The notes under the pieces: model-generated
Database searches by the model: none
Seen by the model: the letters and a program-made list of their open reading frames with translations, nothing else
What the model was told of the DNA's origin: nothing
Position numbers and translations under genes: made by a program
Shown here: piece after piece, positions 11,768 through 23,371 of the stretch
Layout of the letters: each line of letters begins with the position of its first letter
How positions within the stretch are numbered: position 1 is the stretch's first letter
Assembly (NCBI GenBank): GCA_030674155.1
Contig: CM060325.1
Location: 17,505,370-17,569,369, forward strand
Direction of reading: 5' to 3'
DNA length: 64,000 bases
Origin: Stramonita haemastoma
Taxonomy: Eukaryota; Mollusca; Gastropoda; Neogastropoda; Muricidae

Positions 11768-12064
11768 CTCTGTATCCACTGAGCTATCCTTTTAGGATGA
11801 TCTCTCAGAATACCAATCTTTTGTTTTAGGACAAGAGCAGAAAACAAAAACAAATGTTAAACGAAAGACTAGATACACTCTTTGTATTTTTCTCCATAAC
11901 AACCCCCCCCACCACCACCACCACCACTCCCTCCACTCCCTCCCTCCAAATTGTACATGCAGTAGTGCACACTACTTAAGTTTCTTCGCTTAACATACGT
12001 CTTTCGAAAGCTTCTCGCTTATCCGTTTCACTTCGCTTACAAAAAAAATCCAACAACAAAAAAA

Positions 12065-12300
12065 CTGTAGGGAAAGTGAAAGAAATTTGAAATAGCATCC
12101 ATACTTCAGGTCGCCTAAGCTACGTGCTCGTAAAATACTCCGGCACGTGTATAAAATCGTAGACGTTCTCTTCCGCACTTTCCACAGGAGACATCTGTTC
12201 CTAGGCAAAGAGCAATAGCGCAGGGGCTTTAAAGGCTACGGGGAAGTAACTGTCCAAAATGAGGAAGTTGTCTGCCCATTTCTGAAGACATTTGCATGCG
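12065..12300 (+). repeat. Family B copy 3
   Basis: Shares AAATTTGAAATAGCATCCATACTT, ACGTGCTCGTAAAATACT, GGAGACATCTGTTCCTAGGCA and GGGAAGTAACTGTCC with the family. The 5' ~80 bases of the reference copy are absent. Confidence 0.75.
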
Positions 12301-12364
12301 GTCTCATCGAGTCAACTTAGAGAGGCACGAGCACGATGAATCGTGTATGAGGGGAAAGGGTAAG

Positions 12365-12449
12365 AAACACCCACCCACGCATGCGTGCACGCACGTACGC
12401 ATGCACACACGCTCACACACGCACTCACTCACTCACACACACAGACACG

Positions 12450-12504
<55 letters not shown>

Positions 12505-12517
12505 CACACACACACAG
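12365..12517. repeat. AC/ACGC microsatellite
   Basis: CACGCATG-type start, then (AC)n with ACTC and ACGC interruptions and a pure stretch from 12450 to about 12500. Confidence 0.95.
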
Positions 12518-12749
12518 GTGGAGTCAGCTACAAAAAGTTCCAGTTGGGCCTGGTTAAGGAGGAAGAAAAGTGATCTTCGTAAGGTACAATGTCCCTACCA
12601 ACAACACAGTGTCTACAGCACGGTGCATGCGTCTTCTGGCTTGAGAGGCAATTAGATGCTGAGTCTCCACACATACTCAGGCAAAGGTGCTACTCCAGTC
12701 CTAGGCAGTCCTAAAGGTAGCCACAGGAGGACGTTCACACACCATTCAC

Positions 12750-13015
12750 AGTCTTCTTCCCAGTTCCATGCCCTGCATGGTCATAATAGCGGTTGAGACA
12801 AGTGATGCCTGGTCTTCTCCTGTGCTTGTAACTCTTCACAAAATCTGCCGGCTGACCCAAGCGACGTGGAGAGAGAGAGAGAGAGGGGGGGGGGGGTTCT
12901 GCTGCATGGGCAAAAGCTTGCCCTCCATACTTACTTACTCAGGCTTTGAGCTCTGGAGCCTCGAGCGCAACTCCATAGTCTTCCGAGACTGACGTATGTC
13001 TACTACTGAGGTTGT
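12750..13015 (-). repeat. Family E copy 1
   Basis: Matches 55960-56155 (-) and 49885-50090 (+). Shared landmarks are AGCGACGTGGAGAG, TTCTGCTGCATGGGCAA, CTTGCCCTCCATACTTACTTACTCAGG, the hairpin region TTGAGCTCTGGAGCCTCGAG, and GCAACTCCATAGTCTTCCGAGACTGACG. An (AG)n-(G)n tract at 12868-12897 has expanded inside this copy. Confidence 0.7.
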
Positions 13016-13324
13016 GCCCACCTTTTCCCATCACTAGAACACCCTCATTAACGCAGCATGGAAGTATGGGTGCTTAGTTCACTGCCAACTCAAGGGAGTG
13101 GGAGATCTTTGCACAGCAATTCATGATCCAAATGGACCCTCTCACCCCACTCCTTACCTCGCCTACCTCCCCCCCCCCCCCCTCCCTTTGTGCATAGGAA
13201 ACTGAAGGCTGAGCACACGACCGTGTTAGAAGGAGGCTTCTTCTTCTGTGAAGACCTTCAAGCTGTCCAGCCCTCTCCTGGAGTTCCTTTCTTCTCGCTG
13301 ACAACTGAACGCGACTGCCCCAGA

Positions 13325-13460
13325 TATTGGCATGGACCCCTGTCGCCCAGCGTCGGCTGGCGGGGAAGTTCTAAACCAATATTTGCCGAGTAATCACATC
13401 GGGGCCACAAAAAGCGAGCCTAACAGCATGTAATCACCGTCAGATTCGGTCAGGGCAGAT
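13325..13460 (+). repeat. Family G copy 2
   Basis: Best match to the inverted copy at 14882-15010: CTAAACCAATATTTG, AGTAATCA, GAGCCTAACAGCATGTAATC, AC(C/T)GTCA(G/A)ATTCG. No open frame and no promoter box. Confidence 0.7.
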
Positions 13461-13739
13461 CGCATTAGGAAGGTTCATTGGAGACGCGTCTTGTGTTGCG
13501 CTCTGTGTCCTGGGCAGAGGAGAGGAGAAAAACCTTTACAAGTCGCTGTCCGCTGGTGTAAAAGACACGAGTCCTAATGTTGTTCCCTTGCCGTCACTTT
13601 AAGAATCTCTAAGTTAACAGCGCATGCAAAGAAAGAGGGGGCGAAAAAACCTACTGAGTGTCTTCATTTCTTGGAGGAAGGTGGGATTGAGCTGGTATCA
13701 GGGTGTTTTTTTTTTTTTAATCTGCCTATTCATGAACGC

Positions 13740-13742
<3 letters not shown>

Positions 13743-13806
<64 letters not shown>

Positions 13807-13860
13807 GTGTGTGCGTGTGTGTGTGTGTGTGTGAGACAGAGAGAGACATAGAGAGATTGT
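13743..13860. repeat. TG microsatellite
   Basis: Pure (TG)n for about 55 bases, two GCG interruptions, then a GAGACAGAGAG end. Confidence 0.95.
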
Positions 13861-14199
13861 GCATGCTTACAAGTATGTTCTTGTATGAGGATATACTATA
13901 TAGGCGAATACACACGCTTGGATGCTACACATCATCTAACTCTTAGAGCTGATTATGTCAAAAAGAATGATGAAAAGCCAAGAGCTGTCTACAGTTATCA
14001 GACTGATGTATTATTGAAGATTCCTGCAAACTCAAAAATACTTTGATGGATCATCTGCTCATAACAATTTTATTTTGTTGTCAAAATGAAATTTTAAAAA
14101 ACGTTTTAGCATTCATTGCAAATAACTTTTTCTTTCTTTTCTCTCCTTAATTCTGTCAGTCAGTGCTTCTCTCTATCTCACTGTTCTCAATCTCACCCG

Positions 14200-14325
14200 C
14201 CCTCTTTCTCTCTCTCTCTCTCTCTCTGCTCTCTGTTTTCCTTTCTTCCTTCTTGTCTGTCTTTTTCTCCTCGTCATTCTGTCTGTCTGCTGTCTGTCTC
14301 TCTCCCTCTCCCCTCTCTCTGTCTC

Positions 14326-14364
<39 letters not shown>

Positions 14365-14365
14365 G

Positions 14366-14453
<88 letters not shown>

Positions 14454-14567
14454 CTTTCTTTCTTTCTTTCTTTCTTTCTTTTCTACAACAACTGGAGCTC
14501 ACTTGTCTTCTGAAGCCCACATTCTGTAGATGTATATTTTTACACACACACACACATACAGACACAC

Positions 14568-14630
<63 letters not shown>
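14200..14630. repeat. CT, TGTC, CT, TTTC and AC microsatellite cluster
   Basis: CT-rich block with TGTC runs (14280-14390), a pure (CT)n (14390-14450), (TTTC)n to 14482, about 60 unique bases, then (AC)n at 14543-14628. Confidence 0.95.
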
Positions 14631-14631
<1 letters not shown>

Positions 14632-14881
14632 ATTCCTTCTAACCCTGCTAATATTACCCCCTGCTTTCCTCAGAAGATCAGGATACCAACCCAATTTTCC
14701 CCCAACTCAGCACGTGCCATACTAAAGCCTAAACGACGTGAAGAGGCCAACATCCAACCCCTTGTCCTTACACAAACAGACAGCCGTTTGAACAGGGCTT
14801 TCTCCTCTCCTACACCAACACCAAGGGCACAACACAAAACCCTCCCTCGCTCCCTCTTCCCCAATCAGCTTGCCTTATCAA

Positions 14882-15010
14882 ATCAGCCCAGGGCGAATTT
14901 GACAGTGATTACATGCTGTTAGGCTCCCTTCATCTGACTCCCAACATGATTAGTCTTCAAATATTGGTTTATAGGGCCTCGGCTCTGGAGCTTGCCAGCG
15001 ATAGTCTGCA
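14882..15010 (-). repeat. Family G copy 3, inverted
   Basis: Reverse complement of the 13325 copy: CGAATTTGACAGTGATTAC, ATGCTGTTAGGCTCC and CAAATATTGGTTTA are shared. With the copies at 11140 and 13325, three members lie within 4 kb in mixed orientation. Confidence 0.7.
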
Positions 15011-15498
15011 CAGACATTTTGGTGCTGTGGTGCCCCCTTCTTGCAGTGCCCTTTCTTTTGTTCATTCATCATTCCAGAAAAATAAATTAATTGCCTGGAA
15101 AACATGGTCTTGGTGGCCTTTTTCTGTGTCTGGGTGGAGGGCCAAGTGTGATTGTGAATGGAAAAAAAAACCCTATCAGAATTCCAAAGTTGGATTGTGT
15201 GCCTCCTCTCCCCCTCCCCCCAAAAAAAGGAATGTAGCTAGGTTGCTTAGGAAGGGATTGTTATAAAACCAAATAGAATATTTGTTCATGTATGAATCTT
15301 TTGGGGTTAATCATACATTTCTTGTGTTTTTTCCCCTTCTATATGGCAGTCGGGTAAAATGTTATTTGTGAGTTAGAAACAAATGTATCTGATTTTATTT
15401 TAAAGTGATAATTAATTTACATTTTGCCGGACTTAAACGATTTTCCTAGGCAATCTGACATTGCTATATTGGCAGCGGTAACAGAAGAGACAAAGAAG
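15011..15498. other. Unassigned DNA
   Basis: No family match. T/A-rich with a C/A run at 15207-15230. Confidence 0.4.
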
Positions 15499-15722
15499 AG
15501 GAAAGTAGCAGCTGCAATAGAAAGAACGATTGCTGGAAAATAATGTCAGATAACAGGAAAGTAGCAGCTGCAATAGAAAGAACGATTGCTGGAAAATAAT
15601 GTCAAATAACAGGAAAGTAGCAGCTGCAATAGAAAGAACGATTGCTGGAAAATAATGTCAGATAACAGGAAAGTAGCAGCTGCAATAGAAAGAACGATTG
15701 CTGGAAAATAATGTCAGATAAC
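15499..15722. repeat. 56-bp VNTR, four near-identical units
   Basis: Units start at 15499, 15555, 15611 and 15667. They differ by one substitution (GTCAGATAAC to GTCAAATAAC in unit 2). Each contains GCAGCTGC, a palindrome holding an E-box core. A period of 56 is not a multiple of three, so it is not a protein repeat. Such homogeneity implies very recent amplification or an assembly effect. Confidence 0.95.
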
Positions 15723-16047
15723 AGATCTGAAATGTAAAACTAACTATAACAACAGAATTATCAGACTTCTTTTTAGCGTGAACACGGTGTCCAACAATAG
15801 CGATGGTTCACACAAAAAACTGATCCAGTGATAAGAGTAGGCACAGCAGGTTAAATGGTTTTAGATATCCACGATGAAGAACATGACAGTTTGTTATCTT
15901 AACCCCACATATACAGTTTACATCATCTTTTGAGTATTTTGTCTCGAAAGCATTTAGTTTAAATTCGTACATGAGGGAAAACACATTTCTGCGATTGCAC
16001 CAAACACAGACTTTGCCAGGAATTAAAGCATTTTGAAAATTTATGTA

Positions 16048-16195
16048 TTCTTTTATCTCGAGGATACTGAAATAAGCGCTCGTGTGCTTTTTTACATCCA
16101 GTCCTCGTGTTTATGTAGTTTTTAAAATTTTGTCATCCGTTCCCACCAGCACACAATGATTTACTCTTCCAGTAAGCGGAAAAGTGTTAACGAGT
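16048..16195 (-). mobile_element. SINE-C fragment
   Basis: Tail and body: TCGAGGATACTGAAATAAGC, GTGCTTTTTTACATCCAGTCC, TTGTCATCCGTTCCCACCAGC and CACACAATG. The hairpin arm has one mismatch (GCGCTT). Confidence 0.85.
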
Positions 16196-16382
16196 TCACA
16201 GTTACCTGTACAGCTATCATAAAGACGAAAGCCAGAATCGCCGATCTTCTTTCTGAAATGCTTCCAACAAGTATTTTTGCAGCAAGTCGTAACCCTCATG
16301 CAGAGATAACGCAACATTTATTCATCACTGTCACTGCAGGCAGATGACCAATATCGTAAACAGACAGCTTCTTTATGTTCAG

Positions 16383-16645
16383 ACAGTCCTTTCCTTCAGA
16401 CCCTAAAATCCTTCTGCTAATGTTCTGTGCCATGAAACGGATGTCTCTCCTCTACAGTTGAAGAACCAATCTGCACTTTAACACACGTGCCTAGCAGTAT
16501 TTTACGAGCACGGGGCACAGGTAACGCTAAGTATGGGCGCTATTTAAAATTTCCACCATCCTTTCCTACCGTGTTTTTGCATGCTTCTGAGATGTAGGAG
16601 GGAGGAATTGAATCAGACGCCTAAAGAGTTGGCTGCAAGAGCTGA
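16383..16645 (-). repeat. Family B copy 4
   Basis: Reverse-complement landmarks in order: CAGACCCTAAAATCCTTCTG, ATGTTCTGTGCC, GGATGTCTCTCC, CACTTTAACACACGTGCCTAGCAGTA, TTTTACGAGCACGGGG, TATGGGCGCTATTTAAAATTTCC and ACGCCTAAAGA. Confidence 0.75.
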
Positions 16646-16933
16646 AAAGCAACTCAAAATAAAAAGTGGCAAACACAAGCACGGTGAAAAGGTTGGCGTC
16701 GTAATTCTTTCAAGTAATACAACAGAACTGGAGTTTGTTGGATGATTTCTGGTTGTTGTTTTTTTTCCTGATTCGTGCTTTTTAACGTCATTTACTTAGG
16801 TAATTATCTTTGTGTTAGAATTACATTTTATATTTTTAAAAATCTTTCACATTGCTATTCAAATATATCAAAGTATACTATTTACTCTACTTTTCATATA
16901 GGAATTTTGTTATTTTGTTTACTTCCCTTAGTA

Positions 16934-17098
<165 letters not shown>

Positions 17099-17099
17099 T

Positions 17100-18480
17100 G
17101 TTGCCACAAACCAACAAAACAACAAACAACAATTGTACGACAACACACATAGAGTATCCCAAACCATGTTCCTGAACAACTTATGGAAGACAATCAATGT
17201 CTAAACCTCTGTGATATGAAACGTCCTGTTTTAATTTGTTCACAAGCATCTAACAGACGGTTTCACTTCGTTTTCATGCTGCAAGATCATACCTATTCAA
17301 CAAACTTGGAAAGAACTGACACAAAAACAGTGGCACCTATTCGTTTCTCACAGCCGCAAGCCCATTACGCGATGATTTTCACACTCCAAGTCAATGTGTC
17401 TGCACTGGTTTGGACAGAATCGTGTTTCTGCAATCATACCCGTTTCTTCGCTGTTGTCACCAGCACACCCCGACCACAAACCAGACCACCCACTTTTTAG
17501 TGCAGGCGAAATAGCGTCTTCTCCCTTCAGCTGAGAGGGGCAAAGAGTTTTATGATGACCGGGATATAAAGACTACCAATGGCCGCTCCCAGGTCAGAGT
17601 AGTGAAAGGTTCCTGTAGAATACTCCAAAAAGCACGTTCTCCAGACAAAGATGAGCCTATAGTGTGAGCTGCTTTATGCCGCAGTCCTTGCCAGTTTGTC
17701 TCTGTGATGTGCCAGTCATATTCTTGCTAGCTTGTATGATTATGGATAAAGTTGTCTTCCAAATCCTTTGATTTTCTTTTAACTTTTTGGTTGGGTTTGT
17801 ATTAGCTGACTTTGGATTTTCTCTGTGTGTGTGTTGTGTGGTGTGTGTGTGATTGTCTTTTGTGATTTTCTACTTGCTTTGTGGGTTGTGTGTTTTTCTC
17901 TGTTTTTTCTTTCTTTGCTCTGACTTACAATTACCTATGAAGGCAAAAAGAAAGATTTAGTACACAGTGCCAGATGTATCCATTTTGTCCGTTTTCACTT
18001 AAATTTTAAGTAGCCAGACTACGGGCTTTTCACAAAGGTTTCCTTGTTCTTTTACAAGATGAGCTCTACTCTTCTTCCCTTTTCCTCTTGCTGATTTTCG
18101 AAAGTGTATGTAGTTAAACAACACTCTTGCCCATGGGAAAACCAGAGCCTTTGTCAGAGAATTGCCATCTAGATGTTAATTTCTAAAAATGTTTCTTTTA
18201 TATAATTCTCTCTGGTGTTTTTGTTTTTGTTTCTTTTTTATCGATTTTTTTTTTGGGGGGGTGTTGTTGTTGTTTATAGTTTTGCTTTGTAAAGATCCTT
18301 CTTGTATGCAGATTGTTTTAAAATCTAATATGAGGCAAGCAGTTGGTGTACAAGTGAAATGGTAAACTATAAGCAGATTATCACACTTTGACGTGTACTG
18401 TATGGTTTGGGGACACTTACAAGAATATTTGCTTTTGTGTAAACAGCACCTGGTATTATTCGTTTCTTCGTTTAGACATC
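17100..18480. other. Unassigned DNA downstream of the LINE
   Basis: No gene recognised. A 105-residue plus frame at 17183-17500 lacks a known domain. GT-rich and T-rich patches occur at 17820-17930 and 18180-18280. Confidence 0.4.
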
Positions 18481-18500
18481 CTTCACTCACTCACTCAGTC
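18481..18500 (-). repeat. LINE 3' terminal GTGA repeat containing the stop codon
   Basis: On the minus strand the element ends GACTGAGTGAGTGAGTGAAG. The TGA stop (18491-18493) lies inside this tetranucleotide tail, leaving about ten bases of 3' untranslated DNA. Short tandem-repeat 3' ends are typical of RTE elements (established knowledge). Confidence 0.75.
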
Positions 18501-21500
18501 CCATGTCCCAAAGGACGTAGGGGGGACATAAGAGAAGACGCAACGGAGATCTTTTTCCATGCTTCACGATCCTGTGTGGCTAGTAGGAGGCGTTGCAGGG
18601 GTTGGGCAGTCCAGTCTTTGATGTTGTCAACCCATGATTTCTTTTGGCGGCCTCTTCTTCTCTTGCCCTCGACTGTTCCTTGCAAGATGGTTTTTGCTAG
18701 GGTGTTGTGTCTTGTGGTGTGACCAAACCACATCAGCTTTCTCCTCTTTATGGTGGAGAGCAAAGGCTCTTGGGGGCCCACACGTTTTTTGATTTCTTCT
18801 TTCACATAGTTATTGGTCTTGTGTTCTTTGTATGATATTTTGAGGAGTCTTCTGTGGCACTTGTTCTCGAATGCTTGGATTCTTCTCTCTAACTCTGCTG
18901 TCAGAGTCCATGATTCACAGCCATAAAGGAGGATAGATATCACGAGGGATTTGTAGAGGTGGTATTTGGTGCAGAAGCTGATGTTGTTGCTTCTGATGAT
19001 CCTCTGGAGTCTGACTAGAGCAGATGTTGCTGTTGCAATGCGAGCTTTCACCTCATTGTTTGATGTGCCATCTTTTGTTAGGATGGAGCCTAAGTATTTG
19101 AATTGGCTCACCTCTTCCAATATTTCTCCATTCATCTTTATTTCCGTGCTGTCATTACTCGCGCTGTTGACCATGATCTTCGATTTCTCTGTACTGACCT
19201 CCATGCCGTATGTGCTCGCTCGATCTGTTAAACTGTCTGTGAGGATTTGCAGTTCTTGTTTGCTGCTGCCCATGAGGTCAATGTCATCTGCAAATCTGAG
19301 GTTGCAAAGGGGTCTTCCACCAATGGAGATGGAAGTGTGGTGGTTTTGCAGTGTCTCTGTCATGATGTTTTCGAGGAAGAGGTTGAAGAGTACAGGTGAG
19401 AGAAGGCAGCCCTGGCGGACTCCAACCGTGGTCTTGAAGAACTCGCCCACGTGATTGTTCATGAAAACTGCACTTCTTGCATTCTCATACAGAGCCTTGA
19501 TGACTTCAATTAGGCAGTTGTCAATGTTGAAGTGCCTGAGTACTTGCCAGAGGCCGTCATGCCATACCCTGTCAAAGGCCTTTTTGAAGTCTATAAAATT
19601 GTGGTACAAGTCTTTTTGGTGTTGGAGATGCTTCTCTATCAGAATTCTCAGGTTGAAAATTTGTTCCATTGTGCTGCGTTTTGGTCTAAAGCCCGCTTGT
19701 TCTTCTGCCAGGAGTTTTTCTGCTTGGTTTTTCAGTCTGTTGAGGACTACCTGCAGCATGATCTTGCTAGGATGGCTTATGAGACTGATGGTTCTGTAGT
19801 TCTGACATTGCTTGAGATTTCCTTTCTTTGGCAGGGGTATTACAAGAGACTGTGTCCATTCTTTTGGCCATTCTTTGGTGTCGTGGGTCTTCTGACAAAG
19901 ATCTGTGAATCGCCTTGCTGTTTCATTCCCTCCATTTTTTATGAGTTCAGCTGGGATGTTATCGATTCCAGGGGACTTCCCCTTCTTCAATTGTTTAATA
20001 GCTGTGTCTACTTCACACCTTAGTATTGGTGGGTCTTTATCTTGGTGTTCAGGGGGTTTGTTGGAAACTATGTTGGTATCTGGGCATAGTGGGTAGTTAT
20101 ACAATCCCTCACAGTATTCTGTCCAGCGTTGGAGGATGGCATTGTTTTCCGTTAAAAGATTTCCTTCTTTGTCTTCAATAACAGAGGCTTTAGGCTGTGT
20201 GGTTTTAGTTAGTGCTTTCAGAGTGTTGTAAGCTGTTTTGCTGTTTCCCTTGGCCATTCCATCTTCGATGTTGTTGCATTGTTCTTCTATCCACGCTTCT
20301 TTGGTTTCTCTCATCTTTTTCCTCACTTCTCTGTGGCTATCCATGTACCTGTTGTTGGCTTCTTGACTTGTGAACTTTTGCTTCTTAAGTTCTCTTCTTT
20401 TGTCGCAGAGGTCAAGAACCTCATTTGTCACCCGGGGTTGTTTCTTTGTTCTGCTTCTGCCTAATGTTTCTTCTGCTGCTGTCGTTAGCACTTCTTTGAT
20501 GTTGTTGGCTAGTGTGTTCACATCATTGTCAATGGCTGTGAGTGCGGCGAACTTTCCTCCAATGTTGGCTTGGAAGATCTCAACCACTGTTGGGTCTTTG
20601 AGTTTTTCCAGGTCGAATCTTATGCGTGGGCTTTTTGGCTGTTGTTTTGCTTTCAGTTTCAGCCTGATGGTGGTAAGTACAAGGTCGTGGTCACTGCCAA
20701 TGTCAGCTCCTGGAATGTTCTTGTATTTGCTTTGTTTATGCTGGATTTGAATCTTTGGGGTGACAGAATGTAATCAATTTGATTATGAATCAGACCATTT
20801 GGTGAGTGCCAGGTTGATGTTCTAGATGGCTTGTGAGGGTGGAGTGTGTTAGCCAGAGTTAGTTTGTGCTTCTTTGCGAATTCCAGCAGCCGCTGTCCTC
20901 TGTCATTTGTTTCTCCCAGTCCAAAGCGTCCTGTGGTTCCTGCCCAGGTGTCATAGGCATCAGGTCCCACCTTAGCATTCCAATCGCCTTCCACAATAAG
21001 GATGTCTTTTTTGGGCGTTTTGGAGATGACGTTTTCAAGTTCTTCATAGAATTCTTCTATCTGGTCATCATCGTAGTCAGATGTTGGAGCATACACTTGG
21101 ATGGATGATGGTGAGATTCTGGGGTTTTGCAGAGACTCTGATTGAGATGAGTCTGCTGGATATTGGTGTGCAGTTGATGATGCTTGACACAATCTCTTTC
21201 CTGACAATGAAGCCTACTCCGTGTTGGTGTAGTTTCTCATCTCCACTGTACCATATCTTGTGGCCGTCTTGCGTGGTTGTTTCTCCGAAGCCAATCCATC
21301 TGACTTCCGCAAGCCCTAGGATGTCCCATTTATACCTCTGTAATTCATGTGTGAGTTCCTGTACTCTTCCTGTTTGGTACAGAGTCCTAACATTCCATGT
21401 ACCAATGGTTACCCCTTTAGCTGGAAGCTTTAGAGGTGGTTCTGCCCCAGTGGCGCACTTGTCACTCCCACCCTGGAGGCTTGCAGTGGGTAGCGCGGTC

Positions 21501-21598
21501 GTTGTTGATCCGGGCCTCGACCGATCCGGCATGTGTTTCTGTTTTGCTTTTCTCATCATGTCCTTGCAGTGGGCTTGAGGAAGCTTGGTGGCGCCCAT
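18491..21598 (-). pseudogene. LINE ORF: APE endonuclease plus reverse transcriptase, two frameshifts
   Basis: The frame starts at ATG 21598; an in-frame TGA lies just upstream. The N-terminal part carries GTWNVRTL (Asn69) and GLAEVRW (Glu98). After a frame change near 21100, QVYAPTSD and EGDWNAKVG follow. After a second change near 20715, IGSDHDL completes the AP-endonuclease signature. The RT part (698 residues, 18491-20587) has KSPGIDNIPAELIK near 205, FIDFKKAFD near 333 (motif A Asp), GVRQGCLLSPVLFNLFLENIM near 389 and RFADDIDLM near 434 (motif C). The two shifts offset each other. No in-frame stop breaks the RT part. The shifts could be real mutations or assembly errors. Confidence 0.9.
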
Positions 21599-21830
21599 CT
21601 CCTCTCCAAGACTCCTACTGGTGATTAAGAATGCACCAGCCCCTCACAACGTTTCGCCCGCCAGTAGAAGCGGTTACCGGGGTGTGGGTGGGTTAAGGAC
21701 CCGGACCCAGAAGTGAGAGTTGAGTGCCAAGTGAGGACCAGTGCTCCCGTCCATCCCGAGGGATGCTACTGCCAGGTTTACAAAGGTACCACCTCTCCTT
21801 AAGCACCCCATACACCCCTCCTTACCGTAT

Positions 21831-22375
21831 TACAAAACAGGCTCAATCCCTGGAAATGGGAGACATAGTGACCTCTTTCTTCTTCAGCCGGATTCTCTCA
21901 GATGTCAGTTCCGGAGATGGAAAAACGCCAGAGTAAATTAATGATCTTCTTGTGATTACACTACCCCATTTCTAGCAGTAGGAGGCTTGCTGTCCTTAGG
22001 GCTGATATTTTCCTCCTTTTACTCCCGCTTTTCTTTACTGTTGGAGTTTTAGTTCTGTGTCTTTTCTTTATTTTTGTTGTTGTCCATCTTCCTGCAGAGT
22101 TTGTTAAGATAATGGGTACTTCATTGTCATTCACATCATCCTCAATCATTGTAAAAAGAAATGATAAAAAGGACTGCTTTTCTCTATCAGTGTGCTCTGT
22201 CACTGTCTCTAACAGGGTGCCAGCATTGGAGACTGGAAATGAAAATATTCAAGTGAGGATAGCTCTTTTTTAAACATGTCCACAGGAGTGTGTGCATGAA
22301 CGGGCCATGTTTACATGCTTTTTGGCTTTTGAACGTTGAAGAAGTCGGAAAGAAGACACAAGGGAAACATGTCTG
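21831..22375. other. Flank beyond the LINE 5' end
   Basis: Holds the DVNDNE segment (separate entry) and otherwise unassigned T-rich DNA. No target-site duplication could be fixed by eye. Confidence 0.4.
22085..22165 (-). other. DVNDNE-encoding segment, copy 2
   Basis: The minus frame reads DVNDNEVPIILTNSAGRW, in an 80-residue open frame that continues lysine-rich (KIKKRHRTKTP). It matches 4958-5040 with largely third-position changes. Flanking similarity is weak. Either an old coding fragment carried in a repeat or a chance resemblance to cadherin junction motifs. Confidence 0.35.
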
Positions 22376-22415
22376 AATGATAGTGACGTCTAGTGTTGAA
22401 AAGTGTGCATCTGAT

Positions 22416-22417
<2 letters not shown>

Positions 22418-22501
<84 letters not shown>

Positions 22502-22556
22502 GGACGGACGGACGGACGGACCGACGGACGGACCGACGGACCGACGGACCGACAGA
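22418..22556. repeat. GACA array passing into GACG/GACC array
   Basis: A GAGA start, about 19 perfect GACA units to 22500, then about 13 units of GACG, alternating with GACC in the later part. The variant block lies entirely at one end. Confidence 0.97.
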
Positions 22557-22675
22557 TGGAAAGAATCAAATAACTCTCATTCACTTTGGTACAGAAATAA
22601 CCGACTTTACCTCTGGATCACGATCATATTTCTTTTTTTGTTTGTTTGTTAGTTTTCTTGTTCTTCCTGTCGAAA

Positions 22676-22791
22676 TTCTTTTATTTCGAGGATGAGAGAA
22701 TATAGCACTCATGTGCTTTTTTAACATACTGCTCCTGTGTGCATGACTGTGGCTTTGTTAATTTTGTCATGGGCTCCGAGGACACACAACG

Positions 22792-22792
<1 letters not shown>
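22676..22792 (-). mobile_element. SINE-C fragment
   Basis: Tail TTTATTTCGAGGATGAGAGAATA, intact hairpin arms (AGCAC-ATGA-GTGCT on the minus strand), GTGTGCATGACTGTGGCTTTGTTAATTTTGTCATG. It stops at an (GT)n tract. Confidence 0.75.

Positions 22793-22852
<60 letters not shown>
22790..22852. repeat. GT microsatellite
   Basis: About 30 uninterrupted GT units, starting where the SINE-C body (ACACAACG) breaks off. Confidence 0.95.
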
Positions 22853-23069
22853 CGCTTCCATGTAGTTATGTTTGGGTAAGTATTTGTATGGGTATATATT
22901 ATGTGCATGTATGTCATATACATGAGTGCATGCACGTTTATGTGTGCATTTTAACTTTTGAGGGTTATATTGGGTCTTTTTTATTTAAACAGATTAAACT
23001 TTACTTCTTTTTCTTAAGCTTAGATTCGACTGTAAGAAAAGACGGTTTACAAGAATGGGCAGATTAGTT

Positions 23070-23155
23070 GTTCCTTTCCTGACAGTTACTTCCCTTCAGG
23101 CTCTAAACGCCTCGCAATGTTTCTTGTCCTGAAATGGATGTCTCTCACTGACTGC

Positions 23156-23234
<79 letters not shown>

Positions 23235-23283
23235 TCATTCATTCACACACACACATTCATTCACACACACATTCATTCACACA

Positions 23284-23371
<88 letters not shown>

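Larger units (their letters stand above)
18481..21830 (-). mobile_element. RTE-like LINE retrotransposon, nearly intact
   Basis: A non-LTR element with GC-rich 5' untranslated sequence (about 21600 to 21830, left boundary uncertain), one endonuclease plus reverse-transcriptase reading frame and a very short 3' end. There are no LTRs, RNase H or gag-like frame. Architecture and ~3.3 kb length fit the RTE clade (established knowledge). The C-terminal WFGH...GKRRRGRQKKSWVDNI block resembles BovB/RTE C termini. It copies its RNA into the genome by target-primed reverse transcription. Clade placement is by motif, not by tree. Confidence 0.85.

Noticed and set aside
18966..20096. Plus-strand open frames opposite the LINE
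   Set aside because: They are antisense shadows of the reverse-transcriptase frame, which has all the conserved motifs on the minus strand.
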